This document shows, piece after piece, positions 46,901 through 52,404 of a stretch of 64,000 bases of DNA. The DNA lies in contig CM067298.1 of assembly GCA_034231615.1 (NCBI GenBank), forward strand, positions 37,764,127 to 37,828,126. Reading direction: 5' to 3'. Position numbers and translations under genes: made by a program. A model generated the notes under the pieces. It was not told where the DNA came from. It searched no databases and was given only the letters and a program-made list of their open reading frames with translations. Numbering within the stretch: the first letter of the stretch is position 1; each line of letters begins with the position of its first letter. Source of the DNA: Meghimatium bilineatum (Eukaryota; Mollusca; Gastropoda; Stylommatophora; Philomycidae).

Positions 46901-49900
46901 TTGTGACACCTCTACAGCACTGACTAGTTATGGTTTTATTAATTATTATTATTGTAATTCATATAAAATAATTATTATTATACTTGTTCAGTTTTCACAT
47001 ATTGATAAATATGCAACAACATGTAAAGGGTGAGCCACTTAAAAGCAGCTTAGTGGATTATGAGGGCTGCCAGGTGAGTAAAAGAATTTTAAACTGTGCA
47101 CAGTTATCAAATTGTTCTCTTTTGTCTCCTAAATGTATTATTGGTATAATAGTCATACATTCTTCTTCAGAATCATGTTTCAACTTGTTCTGAAAATAAA
47201 TAGTTTTATAAAATGGCAAACTTGACACCATGATCACTTCAAACACTTAGGTCATGATGGCTAGATTACCAAAACTGTGAACTCCACTATTTTTTTAAAA
47301 TTGTTGTAAAGCTCTGATATAACCAAATTGTACTAATGTCTGCTGTTGAATGAAGCATGCCACACTACAAGAGATAAATATTACTTAACGAAAAAGTAAT
47401 GATCACTTCTATGTAACATAGAGGTGAGCAGGGGGCTACTCATTCATTCATTCATTTTCCTTGTGCGCTGAAGTTAGCTCATAGGGCAGAGGTCAGATCT
47501 CTCCAATTCTATCTGTTCATAGCTTTTCTGTGCAGTTCTTGAATAGTATGAATATTGGTTATTTTACTTTCTCTAAGTATTGTTCTACTGAGTATTTCTT
47601 TTGGTCTACCCCTTCCTATTTTGCCTGTAGGTATTCATTCAAGAGACTGGTGGTGTATTCATGTATTCTGTTTGTGTCTGCGCGTAGGACATGCAAGATG
47701 TAGGACCAACGGCGTTTTCTGATAACATCTGTGATGAAATTTTGATGTGTCTCTTCTCTGATTTATCATTCGATTTGAATTCACTCCAAAAAGAGAAAAG
47801 TGTGTTGACATGCAAATTAGGAATTAAACAATGTGTCTTCCACAGATAATACAGCAGCACAGAGAAGACTTGGAACGAAAAGATCAAATGCTGAAGGAGA
47901 AAATTAGGATGTTAGAACAAAAAGATCAAATGATAGAACAAAACTACTATGAACGTGAAATGATATATCAAGAACTGGAAGATCTTCATAGGCACAATAA
48001 ATCTCTTCAGGCAGCACTAGAGAGTATGCAGAGATCAGATAGACATGGTGAGTAAAGTATAGTCTGATGTTTGTTTTATATTTTGTGCTCACTAGAATGG
48101 ATGAAGTGAAGTCAAACTTCAGGATCATTTTATATGTTATAAAAATGATTGCTTGCAGAAGGAATTCAAGATCCTCAACTGAAGATGTAAATATAAAATT
48201 AGTTTACATTAAAATTTGGGTTTAATAATAAAAACAAAATACTACTAGGTTGATAAGAATTGAAGTTCCTAATTAACCCTTTAGCTGCTACTAATGTGTT
48301 TACTCATTTCTCTATCTAACTGCTATTATGAGTTAACCCTTTTTTTGTTATCTATCCCCTCATTGCTAAAAATGATTTCATTCTGAAATCACCAAGTGTC
48401 AGTATGTGTCTACCATCCCATCTTAGACATATGTATCAACTAGTATGGATTTTCCATATTGATACGGATTTCTGCCCCAAACATTTTTTTCCCCATCTGT
48501 TTTTTTTTAATTAAAAAAAAAGATTATTTGGTGTTAAATCTTCAGTCTTCAGTAATTATTACTAAAGCGGGCATTTTGCATGTATTGAAGGTATTGATTA
48601 GCCAAAACAAAAAAAATAGAAAATTATTTTTATTTTATTTTTAAATATGGGGGGGGGGGGGGGTGTTTTTGGATGCAATATACTGACGTTTTTATTGTAA
48701 TATGGAAATAAATGGTTAAAATATGGATTTATGGAAAAATAAGTTGACAGCTTAGTGACATACTGTAATCTATACAGTATATATTAATTATCTGGTAATA
48801 ATCTAGTACCATGAAAGCTTTCTTATTTTTGTATGATGAGAAAAGGATTCAGTACAGGGGGAAAGTAATTGGGGAAAGAATTTTTATCGCAACTGGGATT
48901 GGTTACTAAGAACAATGTAGCAGTTGAACATTAAATTTGTAACATGTAGTACTTTCTTTGTTAAAACTGTGGATTACAGAGACATGAAAAGCTGACATGT
49001 CCTTAGTCATGTTCATAAATCATACTAACCAAGGCCTTGCTTCTCACTTCCTTGGAACAGATTAGTCTATTTTCTTTCCTCAGTTTTCTGGAGAAAGCAT
49101 GAGCACTCAATTCATATATGCCACTGAAGTTGGTTCCACCCCGACTTCAGTGAACTTGGACTGCTTTCTGTTTTGTTTCCTACCCAGATTTGATTTCTTG
49201 AACCTGATGATTTGCTGTTGATGCTGTGTATGTGGCAGCTGTTTGGTTGGTGATTAAATCTACTGATGATACTAGCATGGATTGCTTGGAAGGATTCCAA
49301 CATTTTCTCTGCCGCATGCCTCAAGATTGCAAGACAATCATGTTCTCTATGTGACATTCCCTGGTCTGTGCTGTTCAATGTCTGCCAGTCAATGTTGTGC
49401 CTCTGTGATAGTGCCATTGGTTTTACTGTTTTTTATTGTTTGTTCACTGTTTTATATTTTCTTTGAAAATACTTCTTCTTCTTCTTTCCTTCCTCTTTTA
49501 CCCTTTATGGGTGTCAAGAGAGATACAGTTCTTGTTCTCTTGTTCTCGTTTTTTTGGCAGCTTCAGATAATTTTATTTGGTGTTTGTGTAATGACTCTTT
49601 GATGCTGTCAATCCAGCATACTCTATGTCCACCGTTGGTTCTTCTTCCTGCTTCTCCTCTCTTCATATATGCTTTATAAACTAATGAAACACACAGCATT
49701 CTTTATAGATGACCTAACCATTGTATCTGTTGGTTTTGTATGTATTGATATGACACCCACTCTTTCTCTTATGACCTTGTTTCTAATTCTGTATCTTCTG
49801 GTCACTTGTGGCTTTTCTCAGACATCTCATCTTTGTTGTAACCAGTTGTCTCTTATGTTTTGTTGTTAAGGACCATGTTTGACTTGCTAGCACAGGATTG

Positions 49901-50730
49901 GAATGTAGATACTTTGGATGTTTTTTTGTTGTCATTGGTAGAATTTTGTGTTGCAATAAAGGGGATAATTGACCCAATATTTGATTTTCTTTGCTGCAAA
50001 GAATGTCTATTTCCGTGTCAATCTTTCCGTCTGAAGAGAATATTACGCCTAATTGTTTAAAGGTGTTGGTTTGTTTAATGGCTTGATTTTCCACTGCTAT
50101 ATTTATATTTTGTGTATCCCTTCCTATTGCCATGTTTTCTGTTTTGTCTATACTTATCTTTATGTTGCTGTTCTTGCACTCGATGTCCATGGATGTTAGA
50201 TAATGTCGAAGTTCAGTTTATTCATATGCTATTATAGAGAAACTAAACTTCAACGTCATCTAATGTCATTTTGAAAAATACTCTAAGGTTGAAATGTTGA
50301 AAATATCTTGTATACTGTTATTTGTATGTTTTTTATCAATACCTTGTAGTCTGATGTTCTGTGAGTCATTGTAAAACTGAAAAATAAATGTGTGTTCCAC
50401 ATAAGTACAAAAAGTTGTTATATTCAATGTTCATGCTTTTTTTAAATCAGTTTTAGTGGCAGTTATAATTTTTCTATAAATAATTTTTTTTTTACAGATA
50501 GTGATGAATCTTCCATACCACTTTACCCAGATCACAGCAGTGCTGAATCTACAACAGATGAGTTTCCTGTGGCAAGTTGTAAAATATGTCTTGTCAAGAG
50601 GTCACAGATCATGTTTAGGCCATGCAAACATCTTTGCTGTTGTGACACTTGTGCTGCACAGCTGCTAGGCCAGAATTGTCCTATCTGTCGTGAGCCTAAC
50701 CAGGGTTTTGAGAAAGTATATGTTATTTAA
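30307..50730 (+). CDS. IAP/BIRC protein: 3 BIR, UBA, coiled coil, RING (7 exons)
   Basis: join(30307..31165, 37903..38063, 40339..40375, 42518..42751, 45674..45945, 47846..48047, 50498..50730): 1998 nt, 665 residues, all introns GT-AG. BIR1 (about 12-81) has C52-x2-C55, H71, C78. BIR2 (137-210) has C179, C182, H200, C207. BIR3 (257-335) has C294, C297, H314, C321 and W304. A Ser/Pro linker (361-400), UBA (about 403-446), heptad coiled coil (about 449-580) and RING (616-652) follow. IAPs of this family bind caspases and Smac-type N-termini through BIRs, ubiquitin chains through UBA, and act as RING E3 ligases controlling apoptosis and immune signalling; they are cytosolic. Closest in layout to XIAP/cIAP, but orthology cannot be decided by eye. 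No CARD. The ATG at 30307 is in good context. Confidence 0.93.
32462..33796 (-). mobile_element. mariner DNA transposon, apparently complete
   Basis: A 1335-bp element with perfect 30-bp terminal inverted repeats (CGAGGGGGAGTCAATAAGTA at each end, continuing AGTCACAAAT) at 32462-32491 and 33767-33796. It is flanked by the TA duplication (32460-32461, 33797-33798). One long open frame encodes the transposase. Identical ends and an uninterrupted frame mean a recent insertion. It lies antisense in intron 1 of the IAP gene. Confidence 0.95.
32562..33632 (-). CDS. mariner transposase (DD34D)
   Basis: 356 residues from the ATG at 33632; an upstream in-frame ATG at 33659 would add MRMRSTKNK. The second start is preferred because MATVLTECTINEQRAVVRFL matches the usual mariner N-terminus and length. 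The N-terminal half holds two helix-turn-helix DNA-binding regions (SRKAVHSWVKKF at 44-55; AIGCSHGSAYSIMHDRL at 101-117), followed by the WLPRQL linker motif (126-131). The catalytic triad is D165 (TGDESWVHHY), D259 (LLHDNARPHTA) and D294 (YSPDLAPSDFHLF), 34 residues between the last two. It would cut and paste the element at TA sites. No stop or frameshift seen, so it is potentially active. Confidence 0.95.
   Translation of the reverse strand: MATVLTECTINEQRAVVRFLWAKGLPAKDIHKEMLPVYADNCLSRKAVHSWVKKFSQGRSKIVDEIRSGRAVEIATDASVQRVEEMIRGDRRVTIDAVAAAIGCSHGSAYSIMHDRLKFKKVCSRWLPRQLTDEHKMNRLGLSLEHLCQYANEGEDMMNRIITGDESWVHHYQPESKRASMQWKHPSSPCVQKFKVTPSAGKVMLTVFWDCQGVLLTNFKKKGDNVNSESYCEVLSVLRDAIRRKRPGLLTRGVLLLHDNARPHTARLTQEKIKNLGWKILEHPPYSPDLAPSDFHLFGPLKTHLGGKHFATDAEVECEVKMWLKKQSKQFYAAGLGGLIKRWDKCINVGGNYVEK
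34575..35525 (+). mobile_element. L-A LINE: linker, RNase H, 3' end
   Basis: The + strand gives GRSWMGRAEDVIQSVCRLQD (about 34650), GDVIIYTDGSVIRHVCSAWA (first RNase H aspartate), SSMTMETGDDQG, then in another frame VVTFIFVPRHVDVRGNERVD and QLASCAI. It ends KCGVARSEHFGGC, NQHRTGTVSDTLKERSELLW and TCPVCSDDDPTTN with (CTAA)n at 35495-35522. It is longer than its sister at 28882 but frame-shifted in RNase H. 5'-truncated. Confidence 0.82.
36210..36599 (+). mobile_element. 5'-truncated LINE with TSD
   Basis: A 390-bp insert between two copies of ATCTAGGAACC (36199-36209 and 36600-36610). The frame reads KLEDKIDAFEMWVYRRIG-like sequence, then IKIRQIKYFGHIKRHDTLLK and LLEGKVTGKRARGRQRYKCE, ending YVAANIRCGNGT plus stop and a (GAT)n tail. 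The 93-codon frame is unbroken up to 36492. Among the youngest LINE insertions here. Confidence 0.85.
36664..36800 (+). repeat. tRNA-like SINE, degenerate
   Basis: TATGGGCTCAATGGTAGTGA resembles box A and CGGTTGAATTTTG a worn box B about 38 bases on. A body without tRNA similarity follows. Ends uncertain. Confidence 0.45.
36895..36995 (-). mobile_element. L-B LINE 3' end scrap
   Basis: Reverse complement of the L-B 3' end at 11765-11857: GGCCATCTCCAGAGAACTCT, CCACCCCTGATGCTGCAAGG and a TATAGATAGATCGATAG tail. About 100 bp, maximally truncated. Confidence 0.7.
37376..37500 (+). repeat. RepA2 copy
   Basis: CATTGGCGCAAATAAAGTCA, CTCTGGACTACATTCTGCTG, TGCTACAAGAGAGATCCACT and GTTTGAGAACAAAC. 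Same order as the copies at 25265 and 38403. Confidence 0.65.
37903..38063 (+). CDS. IAP exon 2: zinc-binding half of BIR3
   Basis: Residues 287-340. Acceptor ATGTCAG|GTTTC, donor ACAGAG|GTGAGT. Reads DKVKCYACGVGLYDWPFGAI then EEQHAKASPNCVFLLESKG. The C-x2-C-x16-H-x6-C spacing is canonical, and W304 matches the Trp of the peptide-binding groove. The tail LLESKGREFVN resembles the stretch after BIR3 in XIAP (LLEQKGQEYIN), which supports an XIAP-like origin for this half. Confidence 0.92.
38403..38530 (+). repeat. RepA2 copy (IAP intron 2)
   Basis: Begins GACATTGGCGCAAATAAAAC and runs through TTTTCTGGACTACAGCCTGC to GGGAGTTTTAGAACAAAC. It shares the CATTGGCGCAAATAAA start with 37376, which suggests that marks the true 5' end of RepA2. 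Confidence 0.65.
38941..39460 (+). mobile_element. L-B LINE C-terminus (IAP intron 2)
   Basis: The + strand gives GQMSTIFKNKHVSMNTKTAL, YKTIIIPSLCYQCQTWTLTT, KLVTAEMTCLRRIFGVTIRD, then the 3' part shared with 11695 and 61540 (CACAATGGATACAAAGTCAG, CCATCTCCAGAGAACTCTTC). It ends in a GAAGGAAGAAGAAG tail. The first 90 codons are open. Confidence 0.8.
39535..39600 (-). repeat. RepA fragment
   Basis: TTCGTTCTCAAACTCCTACA and GATTAACAGGATGTATTCCA match the tail half of RepA, directly downstream of the L-B copy. Confidence 0.55.
39870..40130 (+). mobile_element. LINE 3' fragment
   Basis: The + strand gives RLWCGQVKRHDFLSKTVLQD, later TGQD-, LALRIERNGRILM and, in another frame, NVSKVAPLQL and GLWV with TGATGATAT after the stops. 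Matches the minus-strand scrap at 22085-22215. Confidence 0.65.
40339..40375 (+). CDS. IAP exon 3: 37-nt microexon
   Basis: Residues 341-352 (LIVEAEHAEIIS) plus one base. Acceptor TATTATTTCAG, donor CTCAG|GTGAGA. It is too short to stand alone; the call rests on both splice sites and on the phases matching exon 2 (phase 0 entry) and exon 4 (phase 1 exit). Skipping it would shift the frame. Confidence 0.75.
40500..40640 (+). repeat. Dispersed GAGTTTTTGGTCGATA motif and (TA)n runs
   Basis: GCTTGATAAAGAGTTTTTGG, TCGATATATTAATCCTGTGT resembles the 18779 core. Two short (TA)n runs follow (40583-40598 and 40612-40627), separated by TTTCGTTGACTCTT. Confidence 0.45.
40920..41460 (+). mobile_element. 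L-D type LINE fragment (IAP intron 3)
   Basis: The + strand keeps EMINTIARESQNKDLSPNSR, KTAVMVITKK and, in the next frame, VSIFNSNIGYLD and TSYIEPILMYRSES followed by a stop and TISIIVKHFW. These are the RT segments after the palm (NxKKTxxMVI, YIEPILMYGCESWTI). Broken. Confidence 0.65.
41613..42330. repeat. 54-bp minisatellite, split by a SINE
   Basis: About four units on the left (41613-41812) and four to five on the right (42101-42330) of TGTAATATTAGACACTTTAC, AACACTGTATCTGTAGGATT, ATGTTATAATGATG. The left units are nearly identical; the right ones are more diverged. It lies in IAP intron 3. Confidence 0.8.
41819..42100 (+). repeat. tRNA-derived SINE inside the minisatellite
   Basis: CTGCTTATGCAGTGGTTAGC (box A) and GGTCCTGGGTTTATTCTTC (box B) form a clear tRNA-like head. 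The body contains TCAAGTCAAC and GTGAGGTAGAG, as in the SINE at 1072-1428, so the two are the same or related families. A G run precedes the head. Confidence 0.7.
42518..42751 (+). CDS. IAP exon 4: Ser/Pro linker and first half of UBA
   Basis: Residues 353-430. Acceptor ACTACAACAG|AGC, donor TATCTT|GTGAGT. Residues 361-400 are Ser/Pro-rich (SPLPGKKSPASSPALPKQFP), likely disordered. Residues 403-430 (MDALQAAMACQYTLEQITHA then ITKFF) align with helices 1-2 of IAP UBA domains (VVQxAIEMGFSxxLVKQ). The MGF loop of classic UBA reads ACQY here, so ubiquitin binding is unproven. Confidence 0.85.
42960..43186 (-). repeat. tRNA-derived SINE (IAP intron 4)
   Basis: On the minus strand, GTGCATGGTCATGTGGTTAG then AACGCCGTTCTCAG, and box B TCCCGGGTTCAATCCTGGGA: an almost perfect tRNA-type promoter. 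The body runs to an A/T-rich end near 42960. Better preserved than the other SINEs. Confidence 0.75.
43330..43800 (-). mobile_element. LINE C-terminal fragment (IAP intron 4)
   Basis: The minus strand gives KGRGRSREKMLDVWHCGMEE and downstream decayed pieces (CHTAWIGKTHSNVGSGTYRK). The motif KxxRGRSREKMLDxL is the LINE C-terminus after the FGHxxR block. Confidence 0.6.
43800..44010 (-). repeat. Dispersed GGTC-AAAACGTCAATTT repeat with (CA)n
   Basis: The reverse complement reads GTCTTTTGGTCAAAACGTCA, ATTTGTGTGTATTATTG, a long (TG)n (43868-43902), then AGCAAAACTTCATTACCCTG and TTCC. Collinear with 18779-18880. The CA microsatellite is an expanded part of the element. Confidence 0.6.
44090..44280 (-). 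mobile_element. Possible LINE 3' end
   Basis: The minus strand gives, in neighbouring frames, RLGKTWKEMEAIAKDRTT and FVEDYAP-like pieces, consistent with a LINE C-terminus, ending at TGTATAGATAGATGTGG, an L-B-like tail. Weak. Confidence 0.4.
44376..44490 (-). repeat. RepA fragment
   Basis: ACCTCCTTAATTTCTTCTTA, ACAGCATGCATGGAAAGTGG, TTTGAGACCCTGGCAACACA: the 5' half of RepA on the minus strand. Confidence 0.6.
44985..45190 (-). mobile_element. LINE 3' end, copy 1 (IAP intron 4)
   Basis: The minus strand gives GRPKETLRRTILRESKTINI and HRIALNRQNWRDMTSAICAN then FSAKGK with a stop, ending in a (AATG)n tail (CATTCATTCATT on the + strand). About 90 percent like 47437-47640 by eye. Confidence 0.75.
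45674..45945 (+). CDS. IAP exon 5: second half of UBA and coiled coil part 1
   Basis: Residues 431-521. Acceptor GACATTCAG|GTGG, donor GACATG|GTGAGC. CGRYPNQHLLLGILKAADE completes the UBA, as GxNYxxVNDLVxxLLxAEDE does in IAPs. Residues 466-507 are then perfect 7-residue units: AELHVTK, AEKAVFE, AEKILFQ, AKEAQFQ, VKEAQYK, AEKAAFQ. The DNA of five of these is in 21-nt steps from 45799 to 45903. A strong coiled coil is expected. Confidence 0.88.
46100..46960 (+). mobile_element. LINE RT fragment to 3' end (IAP intron 5)
   Basis: The + strand gives LFFAADIDLIMTTEQ (a mutated FADDI palm), a FTYLGAQISGDG equivalent near 46340, SIFLYGCEAWTLNCRLRE, KFQWYRHVIGHSLITKDVFQ, GMVELKK and a C-terminus near SALTSYGFIN with an (ATT)n tail. 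Many frame changes; an old copy. Confidence 0.7.
47437..47640 (-). mobile_element. LINE 3' end, copy 2 (IAP intron 5)
   Basis: Same LINE tail as 44985-45190 and same orientation: + strand CATTCATTCATTCATTTTCC, TTGTGCGCTGAAGTTAGCTC, TTTTGGTCTACCCCTTCC. Together the two copies flank exon 5. Confidence 0.75.
47846..48047 (+). CDS. IAP exon 6: coiled coil part 2
   Basis: Residues 522-588 plus one base. Acceptor TTCCACAG|ATAA, donor GACATG|GTGAGT. Heptads continue: LERKDQM, LKEKIRM, LEQKDQM, IEQNYYE, REMIYQE, LEDLHRH (47870 on), again in 21-nt DNA steps. The donor context GACATGGTGAG is the same as that of exon 5, hinting that exons 5 and 6 share an origin. Confidence 0.87.
48430..48760 (+). repeat. 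RepC copy 2 with poly-G run
   Basis: Shares TTGATACGGATTTC, TTTGGTGTTAAATCTTCAGT, CAGTAATTATTACT and GATTTATGGAAAAATAAG with 27990-28205. A run of about 14 G (48649-48663) sits within it. Confidence 0.5.
48761..49371. other. Unclassified intron 6 DNA with one open frame
   Basis: No repeat recognised. A 101-codon minus-strand frame (49112-49417) has no known domain. I cannot tell whether it is a transposon remnant or chance. Confidence 0.35.
49372..50440 (+). repeat. Penelope-type terminal repeat, split by a LINE
   Basis: 49372-49468 (GTGATAGTGCCATTGGTTTT, ACTG) and 50270-50440 (ATACTCTAAGGTTGAAATG, TTGTATACTGTTAT, AGTCTGATGTTCTG, AAAGTTGTTATAT) match successive parts of the right arm of the Penelope-like element at 55440-55630. 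A LINE lies between them. This is an isolated arm with no reverse transcriptase nearby. It is an old fossil. Confidence 0.7.
49474..50269 (-). mobile_element. LINE nested in the Penelope-type repeat
   Basis: Minus strand: KISIDKTENMAIGRDTQNIN, QTNTFKQLGVIFSSDGKIDT, SQTWSLTTKHKRQLVTTKM and RCLRKA, then after a break WIDSIKESLHKHQIKLSEAA. It ends with a (GAA)n tail at the left edge. The direct repeats TTTGAAAATACT (49462-49473) and TTTGAAAAATACT (50270-50282) are likely its target duplication. L-B-like. Confidence 0.75.
50498..50730 (+). CDS. IAP exon 7: C-terminal RING, stop
   Basis: Residues 589-665. Acceptor TTTTTTTTTTACAG|ATAG, stop TAA at 50728-50730. The RING reads C616-x2-C619-x11-C631-x-H633-x3-C637-x2-C640-x8-C649-x2-C652 (C3HC4), with the core CKIC, PCKH and CPICR. 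The short tail FEKVYVI ends in a hydrophobic/aromatic run where IAP RINGs dimerise. All eight zinc ligands are present, so an active E3 is plausible. A Penelope-type repeat ends about 60 bases upstream in the intron. The polyadenylation site is not clear; the first ATTAAA I see is near 51663. Confidence 0.92.
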
Positions 50731-50859
50731 CTCAATGTTTGATATATTTTTACATAAATTTTTGACCACACCTACAGGAAAACATAATGGGCAGGATTTT
50801 TATGAAACATTTAGTGTTTAGTTACATTCTTTTAAAAATAATTATTCTATTTATCTATG
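50731..50859 (+). other. Presumed start of the IAP 3' UTR
   Basis: Unique sequence after the stop codon. No AATAAA within the first kilobase; the closest candidate is ATTAAA near 51663. Confidence 0.35.
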
Positions 50860-50955
50860 TTTCTTTAGCGCTGAATATGGTGCATAGGGCAAAACCAGTG
50901 CTCTCCAGTTTGATTGCTGTGATGCTACTAAGTATGGTAATAAGAAAATGAAAGA
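50860..50955 (-). mobile_element. LINE 3' end scrap
   Basis: The minus strand reads close to QTGEHWFCPMHHIQR and, in the next frame, AIKLESTGFALCTIFSAKET; it resembles the NRQxWRDxxxAxCAxFSAK ending of the copies at 44985 and 47437. Confidence 0.4.
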
Positions 50956-52404
50956 TGAAGAAAATAATTATTACATACACATATTTATATTATCAGTCAA
51001 TAAGAACAGTTACTATTGATATATTTTGCCTGTGGAGATATAGTTGATGTTTGAAATAAGACAGAATGAATTTTCATTATAATTTCATATTTAAAAAATT
51101 ATAATTTTAAGATTATCTGTCAATCTAATATGAAGATTTTGCTGATAAGATGTTTACATTTTGAAAGTTTGTCTATGACAACCGGTTATAGCTCTAGTTA
51201 GCTGAATAGTTTTAGTCGTCATTCAGTAGGACTTCATTACCTGTCTTACATGTGAGTATTATTTTCCATTATGTTCTACTAGCAGTACCACCTTCTATTG
51301 ATTAGCATATTTCAGTAAAGCTGATTATGAATGCCAAAAGAAAATCAAATTATACATGTAGAAGTATGACAAATGACAACAGCACAATTTTTTAGCATAA
51401 TTCTGATAAACTATAAATGGATTTAGTTTCGAAGAAGTAAGGTAAAGAATTTTTATAACTATGCCTTAGTTAGTGCTTGCTAGAAAAAACAATAGGGAAA
51501 ATCTCTATCAGATGCCCAGTTTAAATGTTTTTTTCCAGCTATTAATTTCTTACAGACATGGTATTCAATATGTTGATGATAAAATGTACAGATAGTATTA
51601 ACTGATAATGTAGAGTATTTTTTGTTCACATTTCCATTAGGATGTCAGCACATTTGTCATGTATTAAAGTTCAAAAGGAATAGAAGGTTGACTTCATTGT
51701 ACTTGAGTTTCTCCATATTTACTCTGTCCCTCTCAACAAAGTAGCACAACATCTGTTAAGAGTATCATTCAGATCTTGTAACTCCATAGCTCAAGAGATA
51801 ATCCTCAGGAAACTGAAAAAATGTACTTGTAAACAATATGTCACAGCCCAGTAACAAACTCATGATTTCATGCTAATGATATTTATTATTGGTCTTCTGA
51901 AGCTACCTATGGCAGCTTCCTCATATTTCCATTACATGTCCTCCACATACTTCACCTACAATACACTTATTAATCATGTCTATCCTTTCATTAATATCAC
52001 TTTCATAATATTACTTATCTTCTTATTGACTTCTGCGTCTATAATCTTACTTTCTTAGTTATTAAAAAAAATTAACATTCGTGAGACATTCTTGTAGAGT
52101 ATGTACAGTTCTTTTTATAACTTTTGTCTCTTTTTAGAGATTTTAGTGCTGACAGCAGACTTCTACAAGAAAATTAGAGCAACAGAAATGAGATAATTAA
52201 AGCAAAGTATTGGGCACTTTTTAAATGGATTAAATACAAAGAAGTAAAGTAAAGAATTTCTGTACCTTTGAGGTGTATTATAGAATACTGTAAGGCTCGT
52301 AGTTTCTATTGACTAATATCATACCTAGGGATAATGTGGTCAGCGTCATGCCTGCCGTCTTTACTCTCCCTGGAGACCTTATACCCATCGCCTTAGGATA
52401 ATAG
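50956..52404. other. no gene seen
   Basis: AT-rich; may include IAP 3' UTR. No coding motif or recognisable repeat. Confidence 0.5.

Noticed and set aside
49112-49417. 101-codon minus-strand frame as a gene
   Set aside because: No motif, and it overlaps the start of the Penelope-type arm.
30307-50730. IAP as a captured viral (baculovirus-type) gene
   Set aside because: Six spliceosomal introns, three BIRs and a UBA argue for an ancestral animal gene.
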